Positions 13,544-25,945 of a DNA stretch of 64,000 bases are shown here, piece after piece. The stretch is from Talpa occidentalis (taxonomy: Eukaryota; Chordata; Mammalia; Eulipotyphla; Talpidae). The translations under genes and the position numbers were made by a program. The notes beneath the pieces are model-generated. The model did no database searches. It had not been told where the DNA came from and was given only the letters and a program-made list of their open reading frames with translations. The stretch is from NCBI RefSeq assembly GCF_014898055.3, contig NW_023603184.1, forward strand, positions 113,946,615-114,010,614, read 5' to 3'. How positions within the stretch are numbered: position 1 is the first letter of the stretch; the number at the start of each line of letters is the position of its first letter.

Positions 13544-13846
13544 CTGTTAATTTTCTTTTTTTTTTTTTTAAAGATTTATTTATTTTATTTATACAAGAAC
13601 TGGGATACAGGCCAGATTTGCAGGAGGGTGAGAGGATTCACCGGAGACAGAGCGGGGAATAGAACAGGCAGACTGATGAAATACCCTGCTGAGGGGAGCA
13701 GTGGGCGAGACAGGAGAGGTCTGCTTGCCATGTGGGTTGCTCCGAGGCCAGTGGGTATCGAACTGGCGCTGCAGAGGCTGTGGACAGCTTCACAGTGTTG
13801 CACTCAACCGCCTGCACCAGCAGGGAGGCCCCTGTTAATTTTCTTT
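13544..13846 (-). mobile_element. tRNA-derived SINE, intermediate subfamily
   Basis: Body at about 13559-13831. The reverse-strand tail reads AATAAATCTTT plus A tract, the 'T+' SINE ending with both an AATAAA signal and a TCTTT pol III terminator. A 15-bp direct repeat, CTGTTAATTTTCTTT, flanks it at 13544-13558 and 13832-13846. Confidence 0.93.
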
Positions 13847-15480
13847 CTGACTCTAACACAGTTCAAATAACATTCTAGGCTCTTGCCATGAACTTGTTAA
13901 TTTCTTGTTCAAACATAAAAAGTCTTTTTCCTTTACCTATCTTATCTGTCAGGGAGTATTTACTAATATTGATGAAAAACATTTTCTATTATTAATAGAC
14001 TAAATTATTTTAAGAAGTTTAGTTAAGTCTGTATGATTGAAACATGATTTGTAAGGAAGTTGTTTCTTTATATGCATTGTGAGAAAAGCAGACACTATCA
14101 CAGGACAGAGCACACCAACTTAGAAAGGACATTAAAGGCAAATTATATGAGGTTTTCACAAACATCCAAAGTCAAGTCAAATTTTATCACATCGAAGCTC
14201 ATCTCATGCATCCCTGTCCACTTGCAAGTATGTCAATATTAAATACTCCATTATTACATATTTCAACCAACTACTTTTCACCCGTAGTGTGACCGCAAAG
14301 GTCTTTAATTGGAACTTCACTTCTGATCTGTCTTCATCCTTTTATTCAGATATTCAGAGTATAAACCAGCTATAGTTTGTATTCACTTTTCCAAGAAGTG
14401 AATATCTGAGAACTAATCAACAAATGGAAACAATGCACATCTTCAAATATAAAAAAGAATGGCATCTAGGTTTTACCAAATTGTACTCATTGAAATTCTG
14501 TGTAATAGGTATGACATATAAAAACATGAGTAAAATTGTCTCTGCACTTATTTCACTATTAATGTAATTTAGCTCTCAAGCACCATTTTGACTGATGTGG
14601 AAATTGCAACCTGCCTATTTGATGTAACTTATTACTGATAAAATTACCAGTTCAAATGTGGCCACTTTGAGGGAAAGTCAGTCAATTCAGGTGTCTCCTG
14701 CCTGGACACCTTCTCTTTTCCCTAGGACACCTGAACATTCCTGGGGAATATTGGGAAGAATGGCTGGCCCACTGCTGCCTATGTCCTGATTGTCCTCTGC
14801 TGAGAAACAGCCCATTCAGACTGGTCATGCCTATTAAAATTTAGGTAAGATTTTGGAATGAAAAATACATTCTAGATTTAGATTTTAAACAATGACTTTT
14901 AAGATATTTTCTTGTGTGGGTAAAAACATCCATTCAGCGATCACACAAAGCCTCTTTTCTTTGCTCTTAGCTTTATCTGCCCAGGTAAAATGGTAAGGAC
15001 AAAAATAAGTGGAAAATCATCATGTACTTGTAAACCAATATATCATCATCAGTGTTCCATTTGTCTCATTTTTAGACAGATTTAGTACCATGCTCATTTT
15101 AACAGTAGCTGAGATACCTATATACAGTAGTAAGTGTCAATTTGTAGTCAGAGTGTCTGCATCATTAATTTACTTTCAGACAGTCTTTTTAAAACATGAA
15201 GTATTTCAATTTTCTTACCATCTGGTAAGGAAGCAGGGATCATTAGATTCATGTTAGAGATAATGAGAATACTTCTTTCCCTGCTCCTCTCTGTGGTTGA
15301 TTAGATTATTTGTTTAAATATATTTGCTGCCTTCCCACTGAGTCCCTCCTTAATAACCAGTAAAAGAGCAGATTTTCCTCCATATTGACATCAGTTTTTG
15401 CTATATGTAGTATACTATATGTATGTATGTATATATACAACAGCTGGGTAGGCTTCTATGGAAAGTCTATGAATTTTATG
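13847..15480. other. Unassigned sequence
   Basis: No gene or repeat family is recognised. It holds a 10-bp perfect inverted repeat at 14686-14695 and 14726-14735 with a 30-base loop. Confidence 0.45.
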
Positions 15481-15765
15481 CTTTTATATATTTTTTAAAT
15501 ATTTATTTATACAAGAACCGGGGTACAGGCCAGATGCACAGGAGGGTGAAAGGATTCACCAGAGACAGAGCAGGAAACAGAACAGGCAGATGGATGAAAT
15601 ACACAGCTGAGGGGAGCAGTGGGTGAGACAGGGGAGGTCTGCCGCGCCATGTGGGACGCTTGCTGGCTGGCCGGTATCGAACTGGTGCTGCAGAGGATGA
15701 GGACAGCTTCACAGCGCTGCGCTCAACCACCTGAGCCACCAGGGGAGGCTCTTTATATTTTTTTT
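15481..15765 (-). mobile_element. tRNA-derived SINE, intermediate subfamily
   Basis: Body at about 15497-15750, from the tail complement TATTTATTTATACAAGAAC to the head complement CACCAGGGGAGGCT. T-rich flanks (TTTATATATTTTTT and TTTATATTTTTTTT) look like an imperfect target duplication. Confidence 0.88.
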
Positions 15766-16795
15766 CCATTGCCTCTGTAAGATGACTCTCATGTCCACGT
15801 AAAAGTTAATTCTTTCCAACTGGATCACAATTAAGATTTGGAACGCTAATGCAGATGGTCTCAGTGGTGAATTTTAAGTCATTTCGCATCTGTTTTTTCA
15901 TGTTTCATGTCTTCTAATAGTTCCATGTCATTTAATTACAAATATTACTTATTATTTAGTAAACTAACAATGAGTTGTTAGAAAGCTGAATTTTTTAAAT
16001 TAATATAAAATATCTGAATTCCACAGGCAATTCATTTTAGAAAGCCCATAGTCTCTGCCACTATAGACTGATATAAATTACATGTCCTCACACGAGTTAT
16101 ATCTGCCCAATTCATGAAGTCAGTCAAGTTGTTTCCACAGACCTCTGTATTTTATTAGGCAAATTGCTACATCTTCCAACAATAGCATGGCGATAGTAAA
16201 ATATTTCTCTCCTAGGAGCTAAAATTCTTCTCTTGCAATATGGATAGATGGAATCAAAAAGTGTGGAGATGCTTATCTGATAATATATCTTCTGGGGTAT
16301 TACAGTATCAGAAAAATTATAAAGGCAGAGTAGGGTTGGTTGAGCATTAAGTAGAGGAGAAAATGTGCAGTACTTTGGTAAATCTATTTTAAAGCAGGAC
16401 TTAGAACAGAGTATAACTTTATTTGATTAAGGGTTAGTCTAAGTGCTACATGTAGCATGTGTATATGTGTGTTTAAAATATATTTGTGTTCTGTTAGAGG
16501 CCAAAAATTATATTTATGACCACATATCTCAAAGAAGTTTTAAATGATAATGAATAATGGATTCACAAGATAGTCAATTCATTTTGTCTTCTTTATCCTG
16601 ATCACTTAAGTTTCCAATGTCTTCTATGAAATAAGGGAGTCTGGATAATAATTTTTCATTCCAAATATTTCTTTTATTTTTATATATTTGTGTGTGTGTG
16701 TCTTCACTAACATTTTCTGAGAGAAAGAAAGAAAAAACTATTATTCAGTACTATTTGAAATTCTGAAGGAAAATGGCTAAGTGCTATGGTGGTTT
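15766..16795. other. Unassigned AT-rich sequence
   Basis: No gene or repeat family is recognised. Confidence 0.45.
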
Positions 16796-16885
16796 TATGA
16801 TTATCTCCCTCTAATAATTATCTCTAGTGATTATCTCTAATCATTATCTCTAGATAATGATAATCTAATCATTATCTTTAATGAT
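16796..16885. repeat. Short degenerate tandem repeat (ATTATCTCTA-like)
   Basis: Five or six imperfect copies of a roughly 10-17 base unit built on ATTATCTCTA or AATCATTATCT. Too short and degenerate for a named satellite. Confidence 0.6.
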
Positions 16886-17829
16886 AGAAGACATAGCTAC
16901 AAAAATAAGAATGATTGACAGGCAGAATTGACTAGACTGTTGGTAAGGATCATGAAAATATGTTTGTATATTTTTATTAAAATACTTTTCTAATGTTTGT
17001 ATATATGTATTAAAACACTTTTACTTACAATTTACTTAGAAAACATTTCAAAGTATAAAGTAGTATGTATTATTTGTTGAGCACCAACATTAACATAAAA
17101 CTAATTTAATAACATTTTAAAAATAAGGTAAAACGAAATATCTTTTTACAGTTGCTTAGAAAGAAATATTCCAAAAACTTCACGTAAAATTTTGTTTCTC
17201 CCTTCTCTAGTTTATACAAAAGTGTTCTAGTTTTATGGAGGTTGTCACTTATTAGTCAATAACTGAATGTGAGGAAAAATTGTTATTTATTTCACATATC
17301 TTTAAAAAGTTAGAAGTTCATAGTTAAAAATGATGTTTTATTTCAGTTTTAACCACTTGAACTGCACAGTTTCTGATAGCATCCATTACTAACTCCTTCA
17401 GTGACACTTTTCAATTTTTCCCTTAGTTTTATAGGCAAAACATGGGAAAATTTAATTTTCAATCTGTTGAATAACAGTGAGATTTAATGTTCATTTTCCT
17501 AAGAAATATTTTAGTTTCTTTTTCTGTGACTTGATATTTGTTTTTGCTCATTTTTATATTTTGAAGTGTATAATTATGTTGATTTCTAAATTCATTTTAG
17601 TGTCAGATTTTTCTCTTTGAATTCTTAAAATTTAGTGAAGTCTAAACATGTTTACTTTTAATTTTTTAAGTAAATAAAATGTTAGTAATTTTTATTGAAG
17701 GAAAATATGCATATCTATAGATGTATACACATACATACATATACATGATTACAAATAAGATAATTTTTTTCTATTATTAGACTTAGTTGTACTCAAGAAA
17801 ATCTATATATTAGTAACAGTAATAATAAT
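16886..17829. other. Unassigned AT-rich sequence
   Basis: Nothing recognised beyond A/T-rich simple sequence. Confidence 0.45.
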
Positions 17830-17965
17830 GACGATAATAATAAACCTTATTGGACATCTATTTATGTGCCTACTACTTTTTTGTGCCTTTACAAATAATT
17901 ATTTTAATCCTTAAACAAGTCATTAAAGTAGTTACTATTGTCAATTTAATTCGAAGATATCTGAA
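17830..17965 (-). mobile_element. MIR-family relic
   Basis: Reverse-complement MIR-like order: TGTGCCTACTACTTTTTTGTGCC, ATTATTTTAATCCTTAAAC, AGTAGTTACTATTGTC. Very diverged. Confidence 0.45.
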
Positions 17966-18454
17966 TGCCGCAAATCTTAATTTAATTGGTTTGAGTTTAG
18001 CACTTGTGAATAATAAGTAGCCCAATATAGTTTAAAACACAAGCCTGTAGTACTCCATCTCTAATCTTCCCATAGAACACTACTGCATTGACATTTACCA
18101 TGCAGATGACTAGGGGCATTAAATGACATTGTATTTCCCATTGACAGAGCCTTGTGTGTTATCTAAAGCTTACTCCTTTTATCATGTCTTCAAAGTGCAC
18201 AGAACTGAAGCTATTTAAGACAAAGAAGTATTTGGTTAGTTGAAGTGTTTGTTTGAATGGGAGAAAATTAAAATGAGATAAAAATTTTCAGGAATAGAGT
18301 GAATACTGTGAATGCTTTCTTCAAATTCTATAAAAATGGTTCATTTCTTGCCCAAATGGAGAGAATAGAGAACTATTTGTGGTTAATTACTGCCCTCTGT
18401 TGACAGCATATTATACATCTTAATTTTTGTCTCAAGACTTTATAGTTACAAGAA

Positions 18455-18560
18455 ATCTCATCTATAAAAGGGAGTAATTAAATCCCAAAGCATTGAAGTG
18501 CCTTGCCCAAATAGCCGTGCTAGTTAATGACAAGGCCAGGATGAGACCCTAAGTGTTATC
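18455..18560 (-). mobile_element. MIR-family relic
   Basis: Contains GAAGTGCCTTGCCCAAATAG and GCTAGTTAATGACAAGGCCA, the reverse-complement MIR core 'acttgcccaaggtcacacagctagt...ggcagagccagga'. Confidence 0.6.
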
Positions 18561-18759
18561 TATGATTTATGAACAGTCTTAGGGTGACTAAATTAAAACC
18601 AGTATTTTTTTTAATCTGATAGTATTTTTCTTTTCCTGAGACTCAAAAATAAAGTTTTTAGTAGTGAAAGGAATTAAATAATTTTATTATTAACAACTGC
18701 AAAGAAAATGTTTACTTAGGTTAAATGTGAGTCATTCAGCACAGAAACTGGAAAAGTGG

Positions 18760-19080
18760 AAGGTAAACTTCTCTCAATCTCCACCTCATTCACTCACAGA
18801 GGTGGCCACTTTTAACCATTCCTTTGTCATTCTGGAAATTATTTATATATACGTATATTTCCTTTTTCAAAATTCAGCAGTGATATATTGGTGGTATGGA
18901 AGGGAGCATAACTGCCTTCTAAAATTGAGCAGTGTTCTCTGATGTTTTAAAATTTAGAACATGCATTTTAGATTTTTTTTTTCTATATTAACATGCAGAC
19001 ATTTATTTTTCAGTACGGCTATCTTTTTGTTGACATTTAGAGGACTACAGGCAAATTTAGAATGTGCTTGTGTTGGCTTT
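18760..19080 (-). mobile_element. Possible old L1 3' fragment
   Basis: CAGAGGTGGCCACTTTTAACC, CATTCTGGAAATTATTTATA and TAACATGCAGACATTTA match the layout of reverse-strand old L1 3' ends. Low sequence identity, so tentative. Confidence 0.35.
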
Positions 19081-19885
19081 CCTGATATTTTTTCCTAATT
19101 TAATTTCACTTGAGCATCTCTCCTTGGCCTATTACAGAAGGGAGGCTGTTTTGTTCTCATTTCACTCCATCAAAGGGTGTATGATTTGTCTCATTACTGA
19201 TGATGAATGTTCTCTCTGAACACTTGATCAAAGTGTTGTTCACAGGCTACTCTACTGTAAGCTACCCCATTTTCCTGCTTTTGTGTACAGAGGATTTGAG
19301 TGGCAGAAAGGCTCAGTTAAGATACAAAATCAAAATAATTATCTTGTCAAGTCCTTTCTCTCAGGTTGCAGGAGAGAAAAGATCTTAGAATACTAAGTAC
19401 ATATTCTTTTCCCAGTCCGACTGAGTGTCATTTCCTGGTTTCTCATTTGATTCCAATCCTTCTTTCTGAATGAACATACAAATGAGTGAGGTATCTATCC
19501 ATAACAGTTGCACGTAAGCTATGAGGAATGGCTAGGTATAGTAAACAATTCATGTAACTCTGAAACTTGTTAATATATGGAGCTATGGATACCATCTGAG
19601 TGTGATAATAATTATTTTCATTTGCAACACTAAACACCAGAACTACTGATAGCTTCAGTTTTCTTAAAACATTTAATATCACATGCAGATCTTCCAAAAT
19701 AATATTAAAATTTCATTCAAAATGACATGTGAATGTCATTGTAAATTTGGTAGTCATTTAAAAATTTACACTTTTATTCATATTTTAATAATTTTGAAAT
19801 CTGTAGAAAAACATTTTAAAATATTTAGATTTAATTTACTTTTTTGATAAAATATTTCAAATTGCATACATTTGAATAAATAAAA
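19081..19885. other. Unassigned sequence
   Basis: No gene or repeat family is recognised. Confidence 0.45.
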
Positions 19886-20187
19886 TTACATGGTAATCTT
19901 GATTATTACATAGTGATTATTACATACCAATTACACGGTAATTGGTATGATTACATTACATGTATTGGTATGATTACATTACATTACATTACATGATTAT
20001 TACATAACAATTACATGGTAATCTTGATTATTACATAGTGATTATTACATTATTACATAATCTTGATTATTACATAGTAATATGTAATTATTGCATATTA
20101 CATAGTGATATGTAATAGATTACATATGTAATCTATTACATAGATTATTACATGTAATAATCTTGATTATTACATAGTGACTTGTAA
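19886..20187. repeat. ATTACAT-based complex repeat with a long palindrome
   Basis: A ~300-bp block is built almost only from ATTACAT, its complement ATGTAAT and GATTATTACATAGTGATTA units. The unit CTTGATTATTACATAGTG recurs at about 19898, 20033 and 20162. Inside it, 20109-20142 is a perfect inverted repeat with no spacer. It has no open frame. It probably grew by replication slippage or template switching. Confidence 0.9.
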
Positions 20188-21939
20188 TAAAATCAAGAAA
20201 GATCCTTGGTATGGAATATAAAAATACTTATGAATTACGTATGTTTTTTAGTTTATCGCCAACAAATTAAACAAATATACAAATATGCACAAGAAAATGC
20301 AATTGAAATGCCTTGGTATTTTGTTTACTTTCTGCCATATGAAAAATATGGCTTTACAACATAGGATACAGTTTCATCTTTCTGAAGTGTGTTTGTCTAA
20401 GTAGGATAGCAAAAAAAACTTATGTAATAATTTGCTAACTTAATTAAAACCTTTTAATTTTAAATATGGTCCTCTCAATATTTAATGCTGCATCTCTTCA
20501 TAATAATACAAGCAGGGTATTTTCTGAATCAATGATGTAGCAACTTTGTATTGAACCTCTACTGCTTGCATCTATTGGGCCTGTAGTGTTAAACACATAA
20601 GATAAGCATTCTTGTTTTTTTAATTTATATTTAAGTATATTTTTCATCAAAGGGAGTAGGGAACATATTCACACATAGCTTTAGCCTTGTAATGCCACAC
20701 ATAAAATTTCTCAGTTATCTTCACTGGCTTGACCATTTTTTGTTGAATTAATATGTGGTGTGGTAGGAGTAAGTCATAATTGCAGACAAATTTGGAAAAT
20801 AGATCTGGCCTTGGAGAAAATGTTTAGGGAGTAAAAGAAGGCAGAATGATAGGCAATAGAAAATACCAATGCAGTCAATGGTATTCTCAATATTAAATGA
20901 GTAGAATTAAAAGACCAAAGAAATAAGCAAAACATAAACTGAAATTGAGTTTTCTTTTAGGTTAGAGAGGTATTCTAGAAAATCAGCGGAATAAGCTTGA
21001 TTAATTGGTACCATCAAATGCAATAAGCCCTCACACAATCAAATCCTTTATATCCCTATGAACAGTGATAAACAGCAGCTGTCCATGTGCTCCCACAAAA
21101 AATCAAGGTTAATTAGAAGTACTGTACTTGTAAATTCAGCTCCATTAACAAAACCAATTCAGGAAAGGGTATGTTCATGCTACGATTTTTTTTTCTCAAT
21201 TCTATCAGAATTCAACTTCATATATTAGTGATTTATTACATGACTTAGAAAGTGGGGAGCCTGCCAAAAACTTACCTGGACTGAGAAGAATATTTGTTTC
21301 TACTTCTTTGTCAAGAGTTGTTTTTCTCTTTCCATGTGGATGGCAGTCAGAATCCAGGTGACTTTTATTATGATTAAAAGGCAGACTAAACAATAAAAGT
21401 ATGAAAACAATACTTGGCATTCACTCTCTCACAAAAATTTAAATAATGGCATGCACACATGATGTGACCAATCTAGATTTTTCATGTTTATCTTAAAGTC
21501 AGGGAGCATACCTTCCCTTACATAGAAATGGATTACAATTGAGTAATGCAGTTAACTTAGCTTATTTCAACTCAATTATTTGTGTGTCAAAAACATGGAA
21601 ATATAATCCTAAATGAGTTTTAACATTCCTTTTTTTGGCACATAGGTTAAAAAACATTTGGTACATTTCTCCTGATATTTATTTGTGATTTATGGAAGTA
21701 ATTTACTACTCAGTATCCATAAGGGCCTGAATTTACTATGTTTGAAACAATCTTAACTCCAGGACATTTCAAAATCTCCATTCTTCTTTAGGAATAGTGA
21801 ATATATAAAAATTGAGGTGAATTTTTCCCATTTTCATGTTGTACATTTAGTATATATAATATTTATACAGACATTTAATTGCTTATTTACATATTTTTTA
21901 CTGTCATTCTTATGCAACTTTTTTTTTTTCTAGACATCA
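20188..21939. other. Unassigned AT-rich sequence
   Basis: No gene or repeat family is recognised. Confidence 0.45.
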
Positions 21940-22560
21940 TTTTATTTTCGAAATATATGTGTATTTATATGTGTGGATCCTCTTCTGCCTCTTTGGCTAT
22001 GGCACCCTATCCACTTATTTAAAAATATAATTAATTTTTCCCATTTTTCTACTGAAGGGCAGTTAATTTCATTATCCTACCTGCACTTGTTTTTGCTTCA
22101 GTGAACATTCCTAAATGTGATACCCTGTACAAATGTAAGTGTGTGACAGATATGTAAGAATGGAATTGCTGAGCTGTAAAATAAGCCATTTTCAATTGCT
22201 TATTCTATTTTCAAGGTATAATTGCTTAGCAGCAAGATAGTCTCACCACAGCACTCCATCAAGGTACTTATTTCTCCACATACTTCCCAAAAAGTGTTGT
22301 CAGAACTTTTTAATTTCGCCTTATTGATTAAAAATGTCTTATTAATAATTTGATTTTTATTTCTTAGATTTCTTGTGAGGAATTGTTCATGTCGATTGAT
22401 TTGCTCTTCTGAGAAATGCTGACCATTTAAAATAATTGGTTTTCTCTTCAGCAGCAGATGCTTCTTATAAATTCTGGAAAAAATCCTCTATAGATTATAT
22501 GAATGAGAGATACCGTCTCCAAATATTTCTTGTCTTTGTAGTATTTTAGAGTATTTTTTT
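21940..22560 (-). mobile_element. Old L1-type 3' fragment
   Basis: Reverse-strand landmarks of old L1 3' sequence: GAATGGAATTGCTGAGCTGTAAA (the 'agaattgctgggtca' region), CACAGCACTCCATCAAGG (the 'ccaccaacagt' region) and TTTCTCCACATACTTCCC. Interrupted frames; subfamily not resolved. Confidence 0.5.
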
Positions 22561-23879
22561 TTGCCTCATAAGGGTTAATATTTAGATAGAAGAATACAGC
22601 AATATATTTTATAAGAAACATATTTTTATTTAGCGATATATTTTATCAGAAACATATATTTTTATTAAGCATTTTGGCATTTCTGGCAAAAAAAGCTTTG
22701 TATTGACTTATTCTACTGTATTGCTTCAGTCAGAATAACTTAATTCCATTCCATTCATTCTGGAATTTACATTTTCTCTTCCAAACAAGAGGCTAGTATC
22801 TGTCTTCAAAACAGGAGGCTAGTTTTGCAATACCAATTCAAAGTTAAATTATTTATTACAGTGCTCATATCATTGCCTAATACTTTCCACTTAGTCTCAA
22901 AAAACATTATTTTGTTTGGGGAAGAAAGGGATACTATGCGATAATGCGTCACCAAATTTCCTGTCTCCCATCAGCAGTCTTTTCACTCTCCATATCTTTT
23001 TCCAAGTTGTATAGGTCATGGTTAAGTGAATTGAGCAAAATCTAGGATCTCCTAACTATAGAATTGTAAGTAACAATTCTATATTGTATACTAAAAAATT
23101 TTCTGAAAGTTGATCTTATGTTCTATTACCAAAAAAAAAAAAAATCAATAGTAATAATAATTTTAACAACAAAGAAAACTTTTGGAGATCATGTATATGT
23201 TTGTGATGGCTTCACAGATGTACACTTACTTTCAAAATGATCAAGTTGTATACATTAAATATGCATAGCTTTTTTTATATCAATGATCCATATGATTTAA
23301 ATAGAATAAATATATTTATTGCAGTTTTCTAAATAACTTAAATCATGGAGAGAAATCGAGAAAGAAACTAATGTACATTGCTGATGATAGAGCTGTGCTG
23401 CCAGTACAACAGCAGGTCTTTACATGACAAGGCAATTGTTGTCTTTATAGTTGCTATTTCTAAACAAATGCCAACACACACCTGCACACAGATAATGCCA
23501 TCACATATTCTGGTTTTCCCCAATACCTGCCACTGATGAGGGAACTATGCATTCTCCCCGCAAGTCAGTAATCTTGGTTCTGATGCCAGTCTCATGTGAA
23601 TGTTGATTACAGAGTCTAAAACACAGTGTATGAGACAACCTGCGATTTGTTTTAAGCTTCCTAGTCTCTGCAGTATAAAAAGCAATTCTAAAAAGAAGAT
23701 GGATTGAATATTGAATGAATAAATCTTCAACATCTTTCCCAGTAGATTTAGTGTGGATTTGGATTTTACTTCATTTTGCAACTTGGAATATCCACCATTA
23801 ATTACTCCTGTATCATCTCTCCACATTATCACTCTGTTTATCAATAACATAAACAAGATTTATCTATTTTAAAAAAAGA
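22561..23879. other. Unassigned AT-rich sequence
   Basis: No gene or repeat family is recognised. A minus-strand open frame of 103 codons at 23545-23856 has no recognisable domain. Confidence 0.45.
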
Positions 23880-24720
23880 ACGCAATTCTCTCTTAGATCT
23901 GCATCCTTGTTCAGCATTTTATAACCTCTCCTGGCATTTAGAGTTGAGGCCCTTGAAATAGTCAATGACTGTTACGTGTACTTCTGCATCTCCCAGGTTC
24001 TGGTCCAGTCATAGCAAGTTTTTCTTCCTACACTGTTCTAGTGAAACCCCTCTTTTCAAGGTTTGCAATAACCCCTATTTGTTCAGTCAAATGGACACTT
24101 TTCAATTACCATCTTGACCTTCAGACCTTGCCCTTTCTACACAAATTGAAAGGACTCAATGTTTCTTTTGAGAAATATTACAAATAGCTTTTTTAGTCTC
24201 TTCATCAATCTTATTAATAGGTTCTTTTTCTTTGCTTGTCCACTACTTGCTGATTTTTCCCAAGTTTTATAATCTTCCAAAGACTATCCTCACATCATTG
24301 GTATCAAATATACCAAATATGTTTTGAATCCCAAATATTTTTCTCTTTTTAATACTTCTAAACATGATGCTACACATACAATTACATACTGGATTTATCT
24401 GCTTAAATATTTCAGAGGCATTTTGATAATGTCATATATAATAAAGCTGTACTGTATTGTTGATATTCTAAAACTATTGGTCCTCTGGGCTACCCTAGAA
24501 GATTTTCTTCTCTTTCTCACTTAGATCCTCTGAAATATACATTCTGAATAACATTTTTCACCTTCCATCCCCACAGCTACTCTCTTGCTTTTCTTCATTT
24601 CTTATTCAGCAAGCATCATATCGATTTCTGTGACTTTGGTTTTAGCCACCTGTACTTCACTTTCTAAACTGATATCAGTGTGATCATTTACAAATAAAAT
24701 TCTGATCATGTCACACCCTA
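23880..24720 (+). mobile_element. L2 LINE relic (ORF2 and 3' part)
   Basis: Discontinuous matches to L2 in sense order: CTAGTGAAACCCCTCTTTTC and GTTTGCAATAACCCCTATTTG (the 'aaggtcaccaatgacc' region), CAAATGGACACTTTTCAAT, and near the 3' side AAATTCTGATCATGTCACACCC. All frames are destroyed. Confidence 0.6.
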
Positions 24721-24739
24721 TGTAAATATTTGATGCATC

Positions 24740-24835
24740 ATCTTTATGAATATTTGTTAAGCACTTACTATGTTCCAAGTACAAGTTAGGTATAGTTCCA
24801 GCTATTTTATAGTCTAAAATAATATGACACAATTG
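24740..24835 (-). mobile_element. MIR-family relic
   Basis: TTGTTAAGCACTTACTATGTTCC and GTTCCAGCTATTTTATAG are the reverse-complement MIR 3' portion. Confidence 0.6.
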
Positions 24836-24912
24836 TATTAATATGTGAAGTTAGATTATATGTACCATTGGATACATTGAATATTATGAAATAAATTCAG
24901 ACATTGTTTCCA

Positions 24913-24934
24913 TGTGTGTGTGTGTGTGTGTGTG
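24913..24934. repeat. (TG)n microsatellite at the broken end of the ERV
   Basis: About eleven TG units. The capsid reading frame of the neighbouring retrovirus (minus strand) runs directly into it, reading as alternating Thr-His. The ERV sequence is not recognisable beyond this point. Confidence 0.9.
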
Positions 24935-25660
24935 AATTTATCTTTCAACACTATTTGCCCCTCAAGCAATTCTGGTGTCATATGCGCATGTTTAACCAAT
25001 GCCTCCCCCAGTAGCTCCATGAAGGCCGATGGGCTTTCATTTTCTCTCTGTATTATTTCTGCCAGATTTGAATAGTTTAGTGGCTTGGAGCATGGCTTTC
25101 TTAACCCTTCTATAATACAAGTGATACAATGATTTCTTCTCCAAGGGTTCTCTGGGACCCAACCTGGATTGGAAAGAGGAACTGCCTGACTTCCAATGGG
25201 GCACTTCCTAAGCTCCTCCCTCATCTTTCCCAGGGCATTGATAGCATACCAGTCATCCCCATATTGTAGGGCTTCCCTAAAAACTTTTTCCTTTTCTCCT
25301 GAGGAGAGACTCTGGTTGAGAATAAGCATTACATCTTTCCATTCTAGATCAAATGACAAGTTTAGGCCCTGAAACACCTCTATATATTTATTCATATCAT
25401 CAGAGAATTTCCCAAGGTCTGTTTTAATTTGTCTTGAATCCTGTAAGGAAAAGGGAACATGCACTCTAACAAGTCCCCTGTTCCACCTGCCATTGCTTGG
25501 AGTGGCAACAGGGAGAGGTAGGCTGATGGCTCTCCTTTAATAATATCTGGGAGAGCACAGATAATTTGGTCTGAGGAACTGACTTCTCCTATACCACTGA
25601 AGGTGGAGGTAAGGCCAGAGAAAGGTCCTCATCTTTTTTATTTAAAATTCCTGGGTAAAG
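24935..25660 (-). pseudogene. gag: ERV gag remnant, capsid (CA) region
   Basis: A minus-strand frame open for about 200 codons (start codon 25464) resembles the capsid of class I ERVs. It begins with the typical HVPFSLQDSRQIK segment, then DLGKFSDDMNKYIE, LEWKDVM and KPLNYSNLAEI. A recognisable major homology region, IIQRENESPSAFMELLGEAL, keeps the Q, E and F positions, but the family's usual Gly after Gln is Arg and the usual Arg before Leu is Leu. Upstream (25465-25660) the frame is broken by stops. The C-terminal end of CA and all of nucleocapsid are absent, lost at the (TG)n tract. Capsid would form the virion shell; this copy cannot. Identification is by family pattern, with no search run. 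Confidence 0.85.
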
Positions 25661-25945
25661 GGCCTCCCTGATGGCGCAAGGGGTTAAGTAATGCACTATG
25701 AAGCAATCTGCAGCCTCTGCAGCACGAGTTCAATATCCCCAGCCAGCCAGGGACCAACCCACGTGGCGCAGCAGACCTCTCCTGTCTCACCCACTGCTCC
25801 CCTCAGCAGTGTATTTCAGTCAGTCTGCCTATTCTGTTCCCCATTCTGTCTCTGGTGAATCCTCTCACCCCCAACATCTTTGGCCTGTACCCCAGCTCTT
25901 GTATGCATAAATAAATAAATCTTAAAAAAAAATCCCTAGGTATGG
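25650..25945 (+). mobile_element. tRNA-derived SINE, old subfamily, inserted in ERV gag
   Basis: Body at about 25661-25932. The head is GGCCTCCCTGATGGCGCAAG and the tail GTATGCATAAATAAATAAATCTT plus A tract. Flanks AATTCCTGGGTA and AAATCCCTAGGTA form a diverged target duplication. Removing it brings the matrix-side and capsid-side gag remnants together. Confidence 0.9.

Noticed and set aside
18385..18410. CTCF-like site (CTGCCCTCTGTTGACAG)
   Set aside because: Only a partial match to the motif; it would need a matrix score or binding data.
24856..25464. 202-codon frame as a domesticated gag gene
   Set aside because: The frame is interrupted upstream by stops and a SINE and runs out into a (TG)n tract; no sign of selection to keep it can be read from a single sequence.
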